Assembly: GCF_021390595.1 (NCBI RefSeq)
Contig: NZ_JAJEJR010000002.1
Location: 2,108,001-2,172,000, forward strand
Source of the DNA: Paraburkholderia sp. HP33-1
GTDB lineage: Bacteria; Pseudomonadota; Gammaproteobacteria; Burkholderiales; Burkholderiaceae
Length of the DNA stretch: 64,000 nucleotides
Direction: 5' to 3'
Shown here: positions 35,081 to 43,994 of the stretch, piece by piece
Layout of the letters: each line of letters starts with the position of its first letter
Position numbering within the stretch: position 1 is the first letter of the stretch
The notes under the pieces: generated by a model
Database searches by the model: none
Seen by the model: the letters and a program-made list of their open reading frames with translations, nothing else
Told to the model about the DNA's origin: nothing
Program-made: the position numbers and the translations under genes

Positions 35081-36091
35081 ATGCTTATCATCCTGATCGC
35101 ACAGGCAGGTTTGTTCCGCGAGGGCGTTGCACGCGTCGCCCGCGACTTCGAACCGGGCATCGAGGTGATATGCGCGGACTATCGGACGAGCGCCTTCGAA
35201 GATGGGACGAGTGCCGACCTGCTAATAGTGGATGGCGACCACCAACGCGAAGCGCTCGATGCGATAGGCGCGTTACGTCGCATCTCTGTGGATTTGCCGG
35301 CGCTCGCATTGCTGACCGAGATCGATCAGCCGACTATCGATTCTTTCATGGCTGCCGGTGTAGCGCGGTGCCTGAGCAAGTCGCAATCCGCGCAAGCGTT
35401 GCACGACGCGATGCAGGTGGTGCTGGCTGGCGCCACGTCTGGCACAACTGAGCAGACACGCGCTACGACCGGGCCTGCCACTTATAGCCGGACGCTGACA
35501 CCACGCCAGATCGAAGTGCTGGCACTCGTGGCACGCGGCGAGTCGAACAAGTCAATCGCTCGGCAACTCAATATCGCGGAAGGGACGGTCAAAGTACATC
35601 TCTATACAGTGTACAAAGCACTCAACGTCGAGAGCCGCAAACAGGCAAGCATCGCGGCCGCGCGACTCGACAAGGTTGGCGATGCACAGCTTCATCAGGC
35701 GCTCGATGCGCAACTCGCCATCAAGCGGCTCCTTTCCGATTTGCCTGCGCGCCGCTTCAAGCGCGGCGAGGTGCTGTTCCACAAGGATGCCCCGAGTGAC
35801 GCGCTCTACTATGTATTGCGCGGGACGATCACCCTACAGGAGATCGGCGTCGATGTGGGCGCCGGCACGATACTGGGAGAGATTGGACTTTTCTCGCCAG
35901 ATCATCGCCGCACCTGCACGGCCTTTTGCAAGAGCGATTGCGAGTTGCTGATGGTCTCCTCGACCGATGCAATGCGGATGTACTATCAGGATCCCGAGTT
36001 CGCGACTTACCTGATCCATCTCGTCACGCGCAGACTGGAGGCCGATAAACTGCGCTCGAAGCAGGAAGGCGCGCGACGTTCCAGTGTTTGA
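35081..36091 (+). CDS. Receiver-like, LuxR HTH and cyclic-nucleotide-binding regulator
   Basis: I start at ATG 35081 with GGAAGAA upstream; GTG 35072 is possible. The 336-residue protein has an N-terminal receiver-like domain (about 1-115) whose phospho-site region reads LLIVDGDH and K-region CLSKS, but the acidic pair of true receivers is replaced by IAQAG. A LuxR-type HTH (about 140-190, LTPRQIEVLALVARGESNKSIARQL) follows, then a CRP-like cNMP-binding domain (about 225-320) with GEIGLF and the R in HRRTCTA. It should bind DNA through LuxR and sense cAMP, cGMP or another ligand. The domain order is unusual. The cyclase gene lies 1.8 kb upstream. Confidence 0.88.
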   Translation: MLIILIAQAGLFREGVARVARDFEPGIEVICADYRTSAFEDGTSADLLIVDGDHQREALDAIGALRRISVDLPALALLTEIDQPTIDSFMAAGVARCLSKSQSAQALHDAMQVVLAGATSGTTEQTRATTGPATYSRTLTPRQIEVLALVARGESNKSIARQLNIAEGTVKVHLYTVYKALNVESRKQASIAAARLDKVGDAQLHQALDAQLAIKRLLSDLPARRFKRGEVLFHKDAPSDALYYVLRGTITLQEIGVDVGAGTILGEIGLFSPDHRRTCTAFCKSDCELLMVSSTDAMRMYYQDPEFATYLIHLVTRRLEADKLRSKQEGARRSSV

Positions 36092-36155
36092 TTTTCACGC
36101 GAGACTGCTGACCTGCCGTAGTTCTCATTTCTACCTCCGTTTGGCGAGGTCAAAC

Positions 36156-36434
36156 TCAATTGCCACCTTTGTAGAGTTCCTGCATCCGCGCTGCTTCGCC
36201 GTTCTGCTGTGAGCGCACGAGGTCTTGATAGACTTCGGCACGGGTCTTTCCGGACGTCATTTCACGGGCGCCGGACATGGAGGTTCCAGAAGGGTCCGGA
36301 CCTTCCGAACTCATCGCGTCCGGCTGTGCTACGGGCTGTGCTACGGTTGTCGGATTTGCGGTGGTGTTTTGCGCGTAAGCGTACGAGGTGCACACGCAGA
36401 TCAACCCACCAGCAACGAATAACGCTGTTCTCAT
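36156..36434 (-). CDS. DUF4148 domain periplasmic protein (paralog)
   Basis: ATG 36434 follows GAAGGAGGGTCCC. The 92-residue product starts with a signal peptide (MRTALFVAGGLICVCTSYAYAQ) and ends SGKTRAEVYQDLVRSQQNGEA, the DUF4148 pattern. It resembles the protein at 26740-27009 across its length and shares a block of upstream sequence with it (36602-36653), indicating duplication with flanking DNA. Function unknown. Confidence 0.85.
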   Translation of the reverse strand: MRTALFVAGGLICVCTSYAYAQNTTANPTTVAQPVAQPDAMSSEGPDPSGTSMSGAREMTSGKTRAEVYQDLVRSQQNGEAARMQELYKGGN

Positions 36435-37264
36435 GGGACCCTCCTTCAGGAAACGTGGACGCAATGCCTCGCGGCAGCGCTTGGGGGGTAAGCGCAAGCA
36501 CCGCGCGTGGCTGAAGCTACCGGACGAACTTGCTCACAAGCCGAAAAAGCACCTGAAAATGTGCACGGAGGCTGAGTTGTGCGGCAGCTTGAATTCAGTA
36601 TGATTTCCGAGCCGGGCTTCGGCCATATCACTTTGGTAATAGGCGGCAATGAGTACTTCGGCAGGGAAGTGGGTAACCATGAACTTTCTAGCAAGCTACA
36701 TGGACTATCGACCGGCTCCGCTCGAACAGCCCGGCATCGATCAGATGGTGACCGCGATCCATGATTTTTGCGTTGATGTGACGCGCGGACACTCATGATC
36801 GCGACCCGGCGCCTCTGCTTGTCTGGAAACGGACCATCCCTACGGGGGTCGAGGTTGACATCGACCTGACACTCACTTGAGTGACAGCGGGAGACTGGAC
36901 TGACTCAGTCGGTCAAGCTCGCCGGGCTGAACGAGCTCCCAACTCACACCGGGAGCCCAGCCGCGAACTGACGGCCGGTTATTTGGCCGGGGCATCGCCT
37001 GTTCCTTCTCCGCTATTCCCATAGGGACTTCGTTGACGTCCGTTTCGAAGCCAGGTACGGGCATTCGAATGGACACCTCCTGGCGTGTGGGACAAGCGGC
37101 TTCTAGCCGGTAGTACCCGCTGAGCCATGCCGCCCCAAAGCTGCCACTGGCGCAAGGTAATGTTCTCGGCCGTCAGCTTACGGCCCGGTAAGCCGAACGG
37201 GTACAGTCGGCCATTATGAGTCACTCGACGACAGTTCTGCCTCGATATCCGAACGTCTGTGCAC
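36435..37264. other. Gap with conserved DUF4148 upstream block, otherwise unassigned
   Basis: This 830-base stretch reaches to the IS1182 copy 1. It holds the second copy of the DUF4148 upstream block (36602-36653). On the minus strand, frame 36979-37296 encodes basic residues such as RLSHTPGGVHSNARTWLRN but runs into the IS element and has no recognised domain. Confidence 0.4.
36602..36653 (-). repeat. Conserved block upstream of DUF4148 gene, copy 2
   Basis: The inverted form of the 26541-26585 block, about 170-220 bases before the DUF4148 start at 36434. On the plus strand it reads EPGFGHITLVIGG, while copy 1 reads EPDFAHITLVIGD on the strand opposite its DUF4148 gene, so a divergent coding relic fits as well as a regulatory site. 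Confidence 0.6.
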
Positions 37265-37269
37265 CATCC

Positions 37270-38879
37270 GATTGTGTTGAAAAAGTCGCCCGGCATGCGG
37301 ATTGTTGGGTATCCTGGAAGCCATCGATCGACGGGAGTGATTCGTCATGATGGGTCAACTGGGCAGCGGACAGGACAAACTCTTCTACTCGTTCAACCTC
37401 GATAGTCACGTCCCTCGCGAGCACCTGTTGAGAGGCATCGATCACTTTCTTGATCTGCGTGATCTACGCCAGCATCTTGCGCCGTTCTACAGTCCCATGG
37501 GACGGCCATCGATTGATCCGGAGCTCATGATCCGCATGTTGATTGTGGGCTACTGTTTCGGCATCCGGTCCGAGCGCAGGCTATGCGAAGAAGTGCATCT
37601 GAATCTGGCGTATCGATGGTTCTGCCGCCTGGGCCTGGAGGACGCCGTACCCGAACACTCGACATTCTCCAAGAACCGCCACGGTCGCTTCCGCGATAGC
37701 GATGTGCTGCGCCATGTGTTCGAGTCGGTACTGGGTCGGTGCATGTCCGAAGGGCTCGTAAAGGGTGAAGGATTCGCGATTGACGCGAGCATCATCAGAG
37801 CCGACGCGAGTTCTGTACGCGGTGTTCCGGGTTCTGAACCCATCGACTGGGGTTGTGTCAAGGGCCAAAGCCGTGCCGTGCGGGAGTATCTGGAAGCGTT
37901 GGAAGAAGCGAATCCAGCAGGCACCGAAGCGGCGGAGATGACAGAGTCATCGACGCCTCCAAAGAGGATATCCCTGACGGATCCCGCTGCGAGCTGGACA
38001 GCCGCCAAGGGTGGCTTGCCGTTCTTCGCCTACTCGACCAATTATCTGATTGACCTGCAAGCAGGGATCATCGTTGACGTCGAGGCGACGCCCGCGAACC
38101 GTTCCCACGAAGTGGAATCAACCAGGACGATGATTGATCGCGTTGAGCAGCGGCGCGATCTCAAACCTCGACGTCTTGCAGGCGACACCGCGTATGGCTC
38201 AGCAGCGATGCTTGCCTGGATGATCGAAGAGAAGGAAATTGCACCACATGTTCCGGTCTGGGATAAAACGACGCGCAAGGACAATACATTGTCCAGCAGC
38301 GAGTTCCGATGGGATGAACTCGCTAATGAATATCGCTGTCCTACCGGGCACGCACTACGCAGTGATCGGCGCAAATTCAGGAATCCGCGCTCGCGCATCA
38401 CGAAGGCAGACACGATCATCTATCGGGCAAGCCCGCTCGACTGCGGGAGCTGTTCGATGAAGGAGCGCTGCTGCCCGAATACACCATTCCGCAAGATTGC
38501 CCGCAGCATCCATGAAGCTGCACGCGACGAGGCCAGGCGTATTGCGAAGACGCCTGAATACAAGCGATCTTGCCGTGAGCGAAAGAAGGTGGAAATGCTC
38601 TTTGCGCATCTCAAACGCATCCTGAAACTGGACCGTTTGCGACTGCGAGGTCCAAGCGGTGCTCATGATGAGTTCCTGATGGCAGCGACTGCGCAAAACC
38701 TGCGAAGAATGGCCAAGCGGTTCATGCCTGGAAGCAAGCAGATGAACCAGACCGTTGCATGACGAGCAACGGGGGACCGTTGCCTCGTTCAAGGTCGCCG
38801 CTTCGCCGATCGCCACAACTCGAAAACGTGCTGCGAACTCCTGCGTCTCCGACCAAAACAAGACTTTTTCAACACAATC
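37270..38879 (+). mobile_element. IS1182-family insertion sequence, copy 1
   Basis: A 1610-bp element with 18-bp terminal inverted repeats GATTGTGTTGAAAAAGTC and one transposase gene. The 5 bases to its left are CATCC (37265-37269) and to its right CTGCG (38880-38884), so it has no target duplication of its own. The same two pentamers occur, inverted, beside copy 3 (see findings). Copies 2 and 3 have the same length. Confidence 0.92.
37347..38762 (+). CDS. IS1182-family transposase (copy 1)
   Basis: The 471-residue transposase begins MMGQLGSGQDKLFYSFNLDS and has the IS1182 layout. An N-terminal helical part includes GRPSIDPELMIRMLIVGYCFG, followed by catalytic-domain blocks FAIDASIIRADAS and LAGDTAYGSAAMLAWMIE. 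A Cys-rich segment (CGSCSMKERCCPN) comes next, then the C-terminal RKKVEMLFAHLKRILKLDRLRLRGPSGA with the catalytic Glu. It is a DDE-type enzyme that cuts and pastes the element. The protein is identical in all three copies, so at least recent spread or gene conversion has kept them uniform. Confidence 0.9.
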   Translation: MMGQLGSGQDKLFYSFNLDSHVPREHLLRGIDHFLDLRDLRQHLAPFYSPMGRPSIDPELMIRMLIVGYCFGIRSERRLCEEVHLNLAYRWFCRLGLEDAVPEHSTFSKNRHGRFRDSDVLRHVFESVLGRCMSEGLVKGEGFAIDASIIRADASSVRGVPGSEPIDWGCVKGQSRAVREYLEALEEANPAGTEAAEMTESSTPPKRISLTDPAASWTAAKGGLPFFAYSTNYLIDLQAGIIVDVEATPANRSHEVESTRTMIDRVEQRRDLKPRRLAGDTAYGSAAMLAWMIEEKEIAPHVPVWDKTTRKDNTLSSSEFRWDELANEYRCPTGHALRSDRRKFRNPRSRITKADTIIYRASPLDCGSCSMKERCCPNTPFRKIARSIHEAARDEARRIAKTPEYKRSCRERKKVEMLFAHLKRILKLDRLRLRGPSGAHDEFLMAATAQNLRRMAKRFMPGSKQMNQTVA

Positions 38880-38944
38880 CTGCGCTGAGCCGTCATCTGG
38901 ATGGCGGGGGCTGTGCCCACGCGAATGTCGCTTTGCGGCCGGGA

Positions 38945-39034
38945 GCACCAGTTCCGTGGACGTGTCACAAAGCTGACGTTGAAGTCTTCATCAGCAGCTT
39001 TCCGGCGAAGTGGGTGAACGCGTACTACCGGCCA
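38945..39034 (+). repeat. Dispersed 90-bp repeat, copy B
   Basis: Aligns without gaps to 12978-13067. This copy lies 65 bases outside IS copy 1, inside the inverted block, so its present orientation relative to copy A was set by that inversion. Confidence 0.6.
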
Positions 39035-39103
39035 TGAAGAGACAGTCAATGCCACTGACCGCATCGTTGACGATCGACCGCCGGAGCTCATCATTTAGAT
39101 GGA

Positions 39104-39511
39104 TTAGGGAGCAGGGCGGCGGCTGAAAAACCAAGCTAGGCTCTTCGGTGAGGCTAAAAGTCCCAATACAACGATGCAAAGAGCGACCCTGACGCCGTAG
39201 AGTCCACCTCGAAATGAGGTGGACCAGGATGCAAAATGAACTATAAATCCGTATATTTCTTTTATATAGAAAATAAAGGTAGCAATAAAGATCGGACGAT
39301 TCCTTTTTGATAGACCGTAGGGGAATAGCATTTGAAATGCGATAAGGAACGCTTCTGTCGAAAAAATAACCCAGGCTGTAGTGTTGGATTTTTCGAGCGG
39401 CAGGAGCAGCAAAGGGAAGACGACAATCAATACGAGGCCGACAATGAGCCAAGAACACGCGATTGCGATCTTTGTTTCGCGCGGGACCGACGTACTTTTT
39501 GTAGATGTCAT
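39104..39511 (-). CDS. Small multi-pass membrane protein, hypothetical
   Basis: The 135-residue product has four hydrophobic stretches (about 15-35, 45-65, 75-95, 105-125) joined by short basic loops, and ends in KSLAWFFSRRPAP. No known family was recognised. The local DNA is more AT-rich than its surroundings, which hints at recent transfer. No ribosome-binding site is obvious before the ATG at 39511. Confidence 0.5.
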   Translation of the reverse strand: MTSTKSTSVPRETKIAIACSWLIVGLVLIVVFPLLLLPLEKSNTTAWVIFSTEAFLIAFQMLFPYGLSKRNRPIFIATFIFYIKEIYGFIVHFASWSTSFRGGLYGVRVALCIVVLGLLASPKSLAWFFSRRPAP

Positions 39512-39970
39512 GTGGTGGCTTTTTTATGCTCTCCGGATAACCGCAAAGCGAAGATTAGCTATGCAAAATCAGTTGCGGCTTCAAGAGCCATTGCAAATAG
39601 TGGCGGCGGGGGGCGGCGCTGCTCCAGTCGAATTATGCCATTTCGGATGACCTGAATGCAGAAAGCTGAATGTCGCTTCAGGGGCGATTTCGGGCGACCG
39701 CGTGGGACAGTGGTCGGCCAGAAGTCGACCTTCGACAACAACACGCGAATCGTCGACAATCCGGACCGTACATACAGCCAGAGTTGATATGATCGCCAGA
39801 GCGAAGTTTGTTGTTACTATCGGGATCCCTTAGGCAGCGGTTTCAAGATTGGATTCGTACGGTCGACTTTGCTTGCGGTAAATTGCTGCGGACACTCGCG
39901 CTCCGAATATTTGCCTAGAAGTGATCGCCGTTGGTGCCATCTTGATTGGGTCGCGTTCGTGACGCATTAG
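39512..39970. other. Gap without a gene
   Basis: About 460 bases between two small membrane-protein genes. Parts are AT-rich; no supported frame or repeat was seen. Confidence 0.4.
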
Positions 39971-40294
39971 ATGTCTACCTTCGATAATAGAATTAAAAAT
40001 ATGACGGGATATTTTATGTTTTTTACAAATAATGGAAAAGAAAAAATTAATTATCTGTTGATTGCGAGATTTTTGTCGGTGATCGCGCTTTGGAAGCTGG
40101 GCATGCACTTCTGGAGGTGGCATTCAGGATGTTTCTCGACCGGCACGCACGTCAGATGTGAAGACACTGACGCGTATGGATTCGATGTTTTAATGAACGC
40201 AGATTTGACTTTTACCTGCCTATGGACTGCTGGAGCGATAGTTGCCTGGCATTTCTATTTTTCCAGCAAATCAAAGACGAAAAAGCGCAAGTAG
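39971..40294 (+). CDS. Small membrane protein, hypothetical
   Basis: The 107-residue frame has two hydrophobic stretches (about 28-45 and 80-98) and a Lys-rich end (KSKTKKRK) that would sit in the cytoplasm. The codons are AT-rich (many AAA, AAT, TTT), unlike most neighbours, suggesting foreign origin. No ribosome-binding site is clear; an internal ATG at residue 11 is an alternative start. No family recognised. Confidence 0.45.
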   Translation: MSTFDNRIKNMTGYFMFFTNNGKEKINYLLIARFLSVIALWKLGMHFWRWHSGCFSTGTHVRCEDTDAYGFDVLMNADLTFTCLWTAGAIVAWHFYFSSKSKTKKRK

Positions 40295-40918
40295 GGCGGG
40301 CATGCAGTGCTCGCAAGCGATATTAGCCGGCCGGTGACGCCGCGGATCAGCCCCGCCCGACGTTAGGATCCTATGAGGGAAGCGTCGAGAATCAGTAGCC
40401 CTAGCTCGGGTTACCGGAAATCTCGCTTCGCGGCGAATGGCCGCTTCCGAGAAGTACCACTGTCCCTTGTGGGTCGGCAGCCGAAGTTCGGCATCCGGCC
40501 GAAGCTAGTGATATTCGAACTGACTGTGTACTTTTGGGCTCGGGTCGTAAAGGGCCATCGATGTACCTGGTTGTCGGCCATCCGCTCTGGTCGAATGTGG
40601 GCGGCCTTACCAGCCGGGGGCGAAAGACCTGAGCGATACGAACGAGTTGGCAACAACCAGCAAATAGCTGCAGGCCTGCGCCGGCCGCCTACGATGCAAA
40701 CCCGTTTCGATGGGATAGCGCATCGATACCGGTCCTCGCGCGGACTCGACTAGCCGGCGATGGGGGCGCAACTCGGTACCATGCCCGGTGCGCGCATGAC
40801 GACACGGGCTAACTCAGAATGCGCGGCTTGCCCCTTGTGGCCCGTATCGCGATGCCATGCCGGTGGCTCGACTCATGCGCGGCCTGAACGCCGCCGCAGC
40901 TCGCAAGGTACGCACTGG
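40295..40918. other. Gap without a gene
   Basis: About 620 bases before the monooxygenase-like gene. Open frames lack starts with support. No repeat that I could align with confidence. Confidence 0.4.
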
Positions 40919-41485
40919 TCACTTGAACAGCCAGTGTGCAACGAGCCGTGTATAGCGCGGCATCACCACGTAAACCATCAGGAACACGATTGCCGCCGAT
41001 ACGGCTGCCTTGTCTATGATCGAGTCATGCGCGAAGCCGAGACGCGTGAGAACCGGCACAGCGCCCCATGGTACGACGATGCTGAGCGGCAGGATGGCGC
41101 TCCACGTGATGAGCCACTGCTTCCACGGGGTTGGGATCTTGACCCGCGCGTTCTTCGGAGTGAACCAGAAATCGAGGCCAGTCGTGATCTCGTATCGGTC
41201 GCCCTGCTGCAGCGACAGTCGCATTCTCTCAATATGTTGGCGGCGCACATCGGATTCCATCCAGGCATTGAGGCTTCTGAAGTCGGCGAAGCGAACGATG
41301 GTCGCATACTCCCGGCTCAAGCCGACCGGGCGGATCACATCGGTGCTCAGGTAGCCGGAAAACTTGGAGCATGCGGCTCGGATGTTCGCGAGCCACGCTT
41401 CGTACTGCTCGGCGGCGTCGGGCTGGACCTCATGGACAATGATACTTGCCACGATCTCCTGCGAATTGGCGGTGGTTGGGTTCAT
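40919..41485 (-). CDS. Antibiotic-biosynthesis-monooxygenase-like domain fused to membrane segments
   Basis: I start at ATG 41485. The 188-residue protein has an N-terminal ABM-like alpha/beta barrel (about 8-110: IVASIIVHEVQPDAAEQYEAWLANIRAACSKFSGYLSTDVI). Two transmembrane helices follow at about 125-145 and 155-175, with a short basic end. This ABM-plus-two-helix form is seen in membrane-anchored proteins of unknown role. Its start overlaps the stop of the upstream 96-residue gene by four bases, so the two are coupled. Confidence 0.8.
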   Translation of the reverse strand: MNPTTANSQEIVASIIVHEVQPDAAEQYEAWLANIRAACSKFSGYLSTDVIRPVGLSREYATIVRFADFRSLNAWMESDVRRQHIERMRLSLQQGDRYEITTGLDFWFTPKNARVKIPTPWKQWLITWSAILPLSIVVPWGAVPVLTRLGFAHDSIIDKAAVSAAIVFLMVYVVMPRYTRLVAHWLFK

Positions 41486-41772
41486 CGCGCTCCCGGTTGA
41501 TGGCGGAGATCGCCGAACGATGCGTCTGCGATTCGCATTGACATGCCCGGCAACGCTTTCTGCTCCACCACTTGCAAAAGACGGCACTGACCAGGCTGGA
41601 AGGCAAGTTTCAATTGTTTCGGGATTTCGTTCGCAGCGCCGAGTTTTTCACAGACCGTTGTAGCAGGCAGTGCAAAGGCACAGTATCCCCAACCGAAGCC
41701 GTAGACCGAAAACAATAGGGTCGAGTCAGCGGAAACCAAGGGGGTCGTCAGGTTCATGCCGGGCAGGTCCAT
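41482..41772 (-). CDS. Hypothetical protein coupled to ABM-like gene
   Basis: ATG 41772 follows AGGAGG by eight bases, better than the ATG at 41757. The 96-residue product contains YGFGWGYCAFALPATTVCEKLGA and LKLAFQPGQCRLLQVVEQKALPG. The balance of strands and helices suggests a small soluble fold. It shares four bases with the ABM-membrane gene downstream, which indicates a two-gene operon. No family recognised. Confidence 0.6.
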   Translation of the reverse strand: MDLPGMNLTTPLVSADSTLLFSVYGFGWGYCAFALPATTVCEKLGAANEIPKQLKLAFQPGQCRLLQVVEQKALPGMSMRIADASFGDLRHQPGAR

Positions 41773-42201
41773 AGCTATGACCTCCTGACCTACAGTGCCG
41801 CAAGGATAGTTGAGCGCCAGCGCGCGCGTCTAGGTAGGACTTTCGCGAACGGCTATGACGGCTTGACTTCGCTCGTTCGGTCTTGATTGCGCCGAAAGTC
41901 CGCTCGGGGTCGGTGCCGTCCTCTGGCAGGGCAAAAGGGGGCATGCGAAGTAGAAGGGTCGTCCAATGACCGCAGTGCAACCTATAGCGACCCCTGACGG
42001 GCGATCAGCCCAATGACCGCAATGGCCGAATTGCGCGCGTAGCTCGTCCGTCAGGTTCCGGAGCATTGCAGCCAATCAAACGGCAACTTTCCCAGTTCGC
42101 TGAAGGGCAGGTTGTGGCCGGACACTGCCCGATGCGGTTGACCGAAGGCGCCCCGTTTCAGCCCGCTGCTGCATGTGCGGTCGGACGACGATTATCGATT
42201 G
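41773..42201. other. Gap up to IS copy 2
   Basis: This 429-base stretch upstream of the two-gene operon has no supported gene. It ends with the target duplication GATTG (42197-42201) of IS copy 2. Confidence 0.45.
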
Positions 42202-43811
42202 GATTGTGTTGAAAAAGTCGCCCGGCATGCGGATTGTTGGGTATCCTGGAAGCCATCGATCGACGGGAGTGATTCGTCATGATGGGTCAACTGGGCAGCG
42301 GACAGGACAAACTCTTCTACTCGTTCAACCTCGATAGTCACGTCCCTCGCGAGCACCTGTTGAGAGGCATCGATCACTTTCTTGATCTGCGTGATCTACG
42401 CCAGCATCTTGCGCCGTTCTACAGTCCCATGGGACGGCCATCGATTGATCCGGAGCTCATGATCCGCATGTTGATTGTGGGCTACTGTTTCGGCATCCGG
42501 TCCGAGCGCAGGCTATGCGAAGAAGTGCATCTGAATCTGGCGTATCGATGGTTCTGCCGCCTGGGCCTGGAGGACGCCGTACCCGAACACTCGACATTCT
42601 CCAAGAACCGCCACGGTCGCTTCCGCGATAGCGATGTGCTGCGCCATGTGTTCGAGTCGGTACTGGGTCGGTGCATGTCCGAAGGGCTCGTAAAGGGTGA
42701 AGGATTCGCGATTGACGCGAGCATCATCAGAGCCGACGCGAGTTCTGTACGCGGTGTTCCGGGTTCTGAACCCATCGACTGGGGTTGTGTCAAGGGCCAA
42801 AGCCGTGCCGTGCGGGAGTATCTGGAAGCGTTGGAAGAAGCGAATCCAGCAGGCACCGAAGCGGCGGAGATGACAGAGTCATCGACGCCTCCAAAGAGGA
42901 TATCCCTGACGGATCCCGCTGCGAGCTGGACAGCCGCCAAGGGTGGCTTGCCGTTCTTCGCCTACTCGACCAATTATCTGATTGACCTGCAAGCAGGGAT
43001 CATCGTTGACGTCGAGGCGACGCCCGCGAACCGTTCCCACGAAGTGGAATCAACCAGGACGATGATTGATCGCGTTGAGCAGCGGCGCGATCTCAAACCT
43101 CGACGTCTTGCAGGCGACACCGCGTATGGCTCAGCAGCGATGCTTGCCTGGATGATCGAAGAGAAGGAAATTGCACCACATGTTCCGGTCTGGGATAAAA
43201 CGACGCGCAAGGACAATACATTGTCCAGCAGCGAGTTCCGATGGGATGAACTCGCTAATGAATATCGCTGTCCTACCGGGCACGCACTACGCAGTGATCG
43301 GCGCAAATTCAGGAATCCGCGCTCGCGCATCACGAAGGCAGACACGATCATCTATCGGGCAAGCCCGCTCGACTGCGGGAGCTGTTCGATGAAGGAGCGC
43401 TGCTGCCCGAATACACCATTCCGCAAGATTGCCCGCAGCATCCATGAAGCTGCACGCGACGAGGCCAGGCGTATTGCGAAGACGCCTGAATACAAGCGAT
43501 CTTGCCGTGAGCGAAAGAAGGTGGAAATGCTCTTTGCGCATCTCAAACGCATCCTGAAACTGGACCGTTTGCGACTGCGAGGTCCAAGCGGTGCTCATGA
43601 TGAGTTCCTGATGGCAGCGACTGCGCAAAACCTGCGAAGAATGGCCAAGCGGTTCATGCCTGGAAGCAAGCAGATGAACCAGACCGTTGCATGACGAGCA
43701 ACGGGGGACCGTTGCCTCGTTCAAGGTCGCCGCTTCGCCGATCGCCACAACTCGAAAACGTGCTGCGAACTCCTGCGTCTCCGACCAAAACAAGACTTTT
43801 TCAACACAATC
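42202..43811 (+). mobile_element. IS1182-family insertion sequence, copy 2
   Basis: A 1610-bp element with the same ends as copies 1 and 3. It is flanked by GATTG on both sides (42197-42201 and 43812-43816), a clean 5-bp target duplication. This fixes the element's boundaries and its usual duplication length. Confidence 0.95.
42279..43694 (+). CDS. IS1182-family transposase (copy 2)
   Basis: The 471-residue protein is identical to that of copy 1 at 37347-38762, including the DDE blocks FAIDASIIRADAS and RKKVEMLFAHLKRILK. The ribosome-binding GGGAG lies about ten bases before the ATG. Intact and presumably active. Confidence 0.9.
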   Translation: MMGQLGSGQDKLFYSFNLDSHVPREHLLRGIDHFLDLRDLRQHLAPFYSPMGRPSIDPELMIRMLIVGYCFGIRSERRLCEEVHLNLAYRWFCRLGLEDAVPEHSTFSKNRHGRFRDSDVLRHVFESVLGRCMSEGLVKGEGFAIDASIIRADASSVRGVPGSEPIDWGCVKGQSRAVREYLEALEEANPAGTEAAEMTESSTPPKRISLTDPAASWTAAKGGLPFFAYSTNYLIDLQAGIIVDVEATPANRSHEVESTRTMIDRVEQRRDLKPRRLAGDTAYGSAAMLAWMIEEKEIAPHVPVWDKTTRKDNTLSSSEFRWDELANEYRCPTGHALRSDRRKFRNPRSRITKADTIIYRASPLDCGSCSMKERCCPNTPFRKIARSIHEAARDEARRIAKTPEYKRSCRERKKVEMLFAHLKRILKLDRLRLRGPSGAHDEFLMAATAQNLRRMAKRFMPGSKQMNQTVA

Positions 43812-43994
43812 GATTGATGAGCGGCCATCCGTGGCCCTCGATACTCATCAAATCCTTCTCCGCAGTACAAACCGCAACAATTCGCCGGAATAGCTTCGTG
43901 ACGCGCGACCATCGAATTACACACTGCTGTTAATCGGGCTCTGACCGCCAAACCATACCCTCTATCTCGCAATTCAACGACTCAGCAAACGCTA

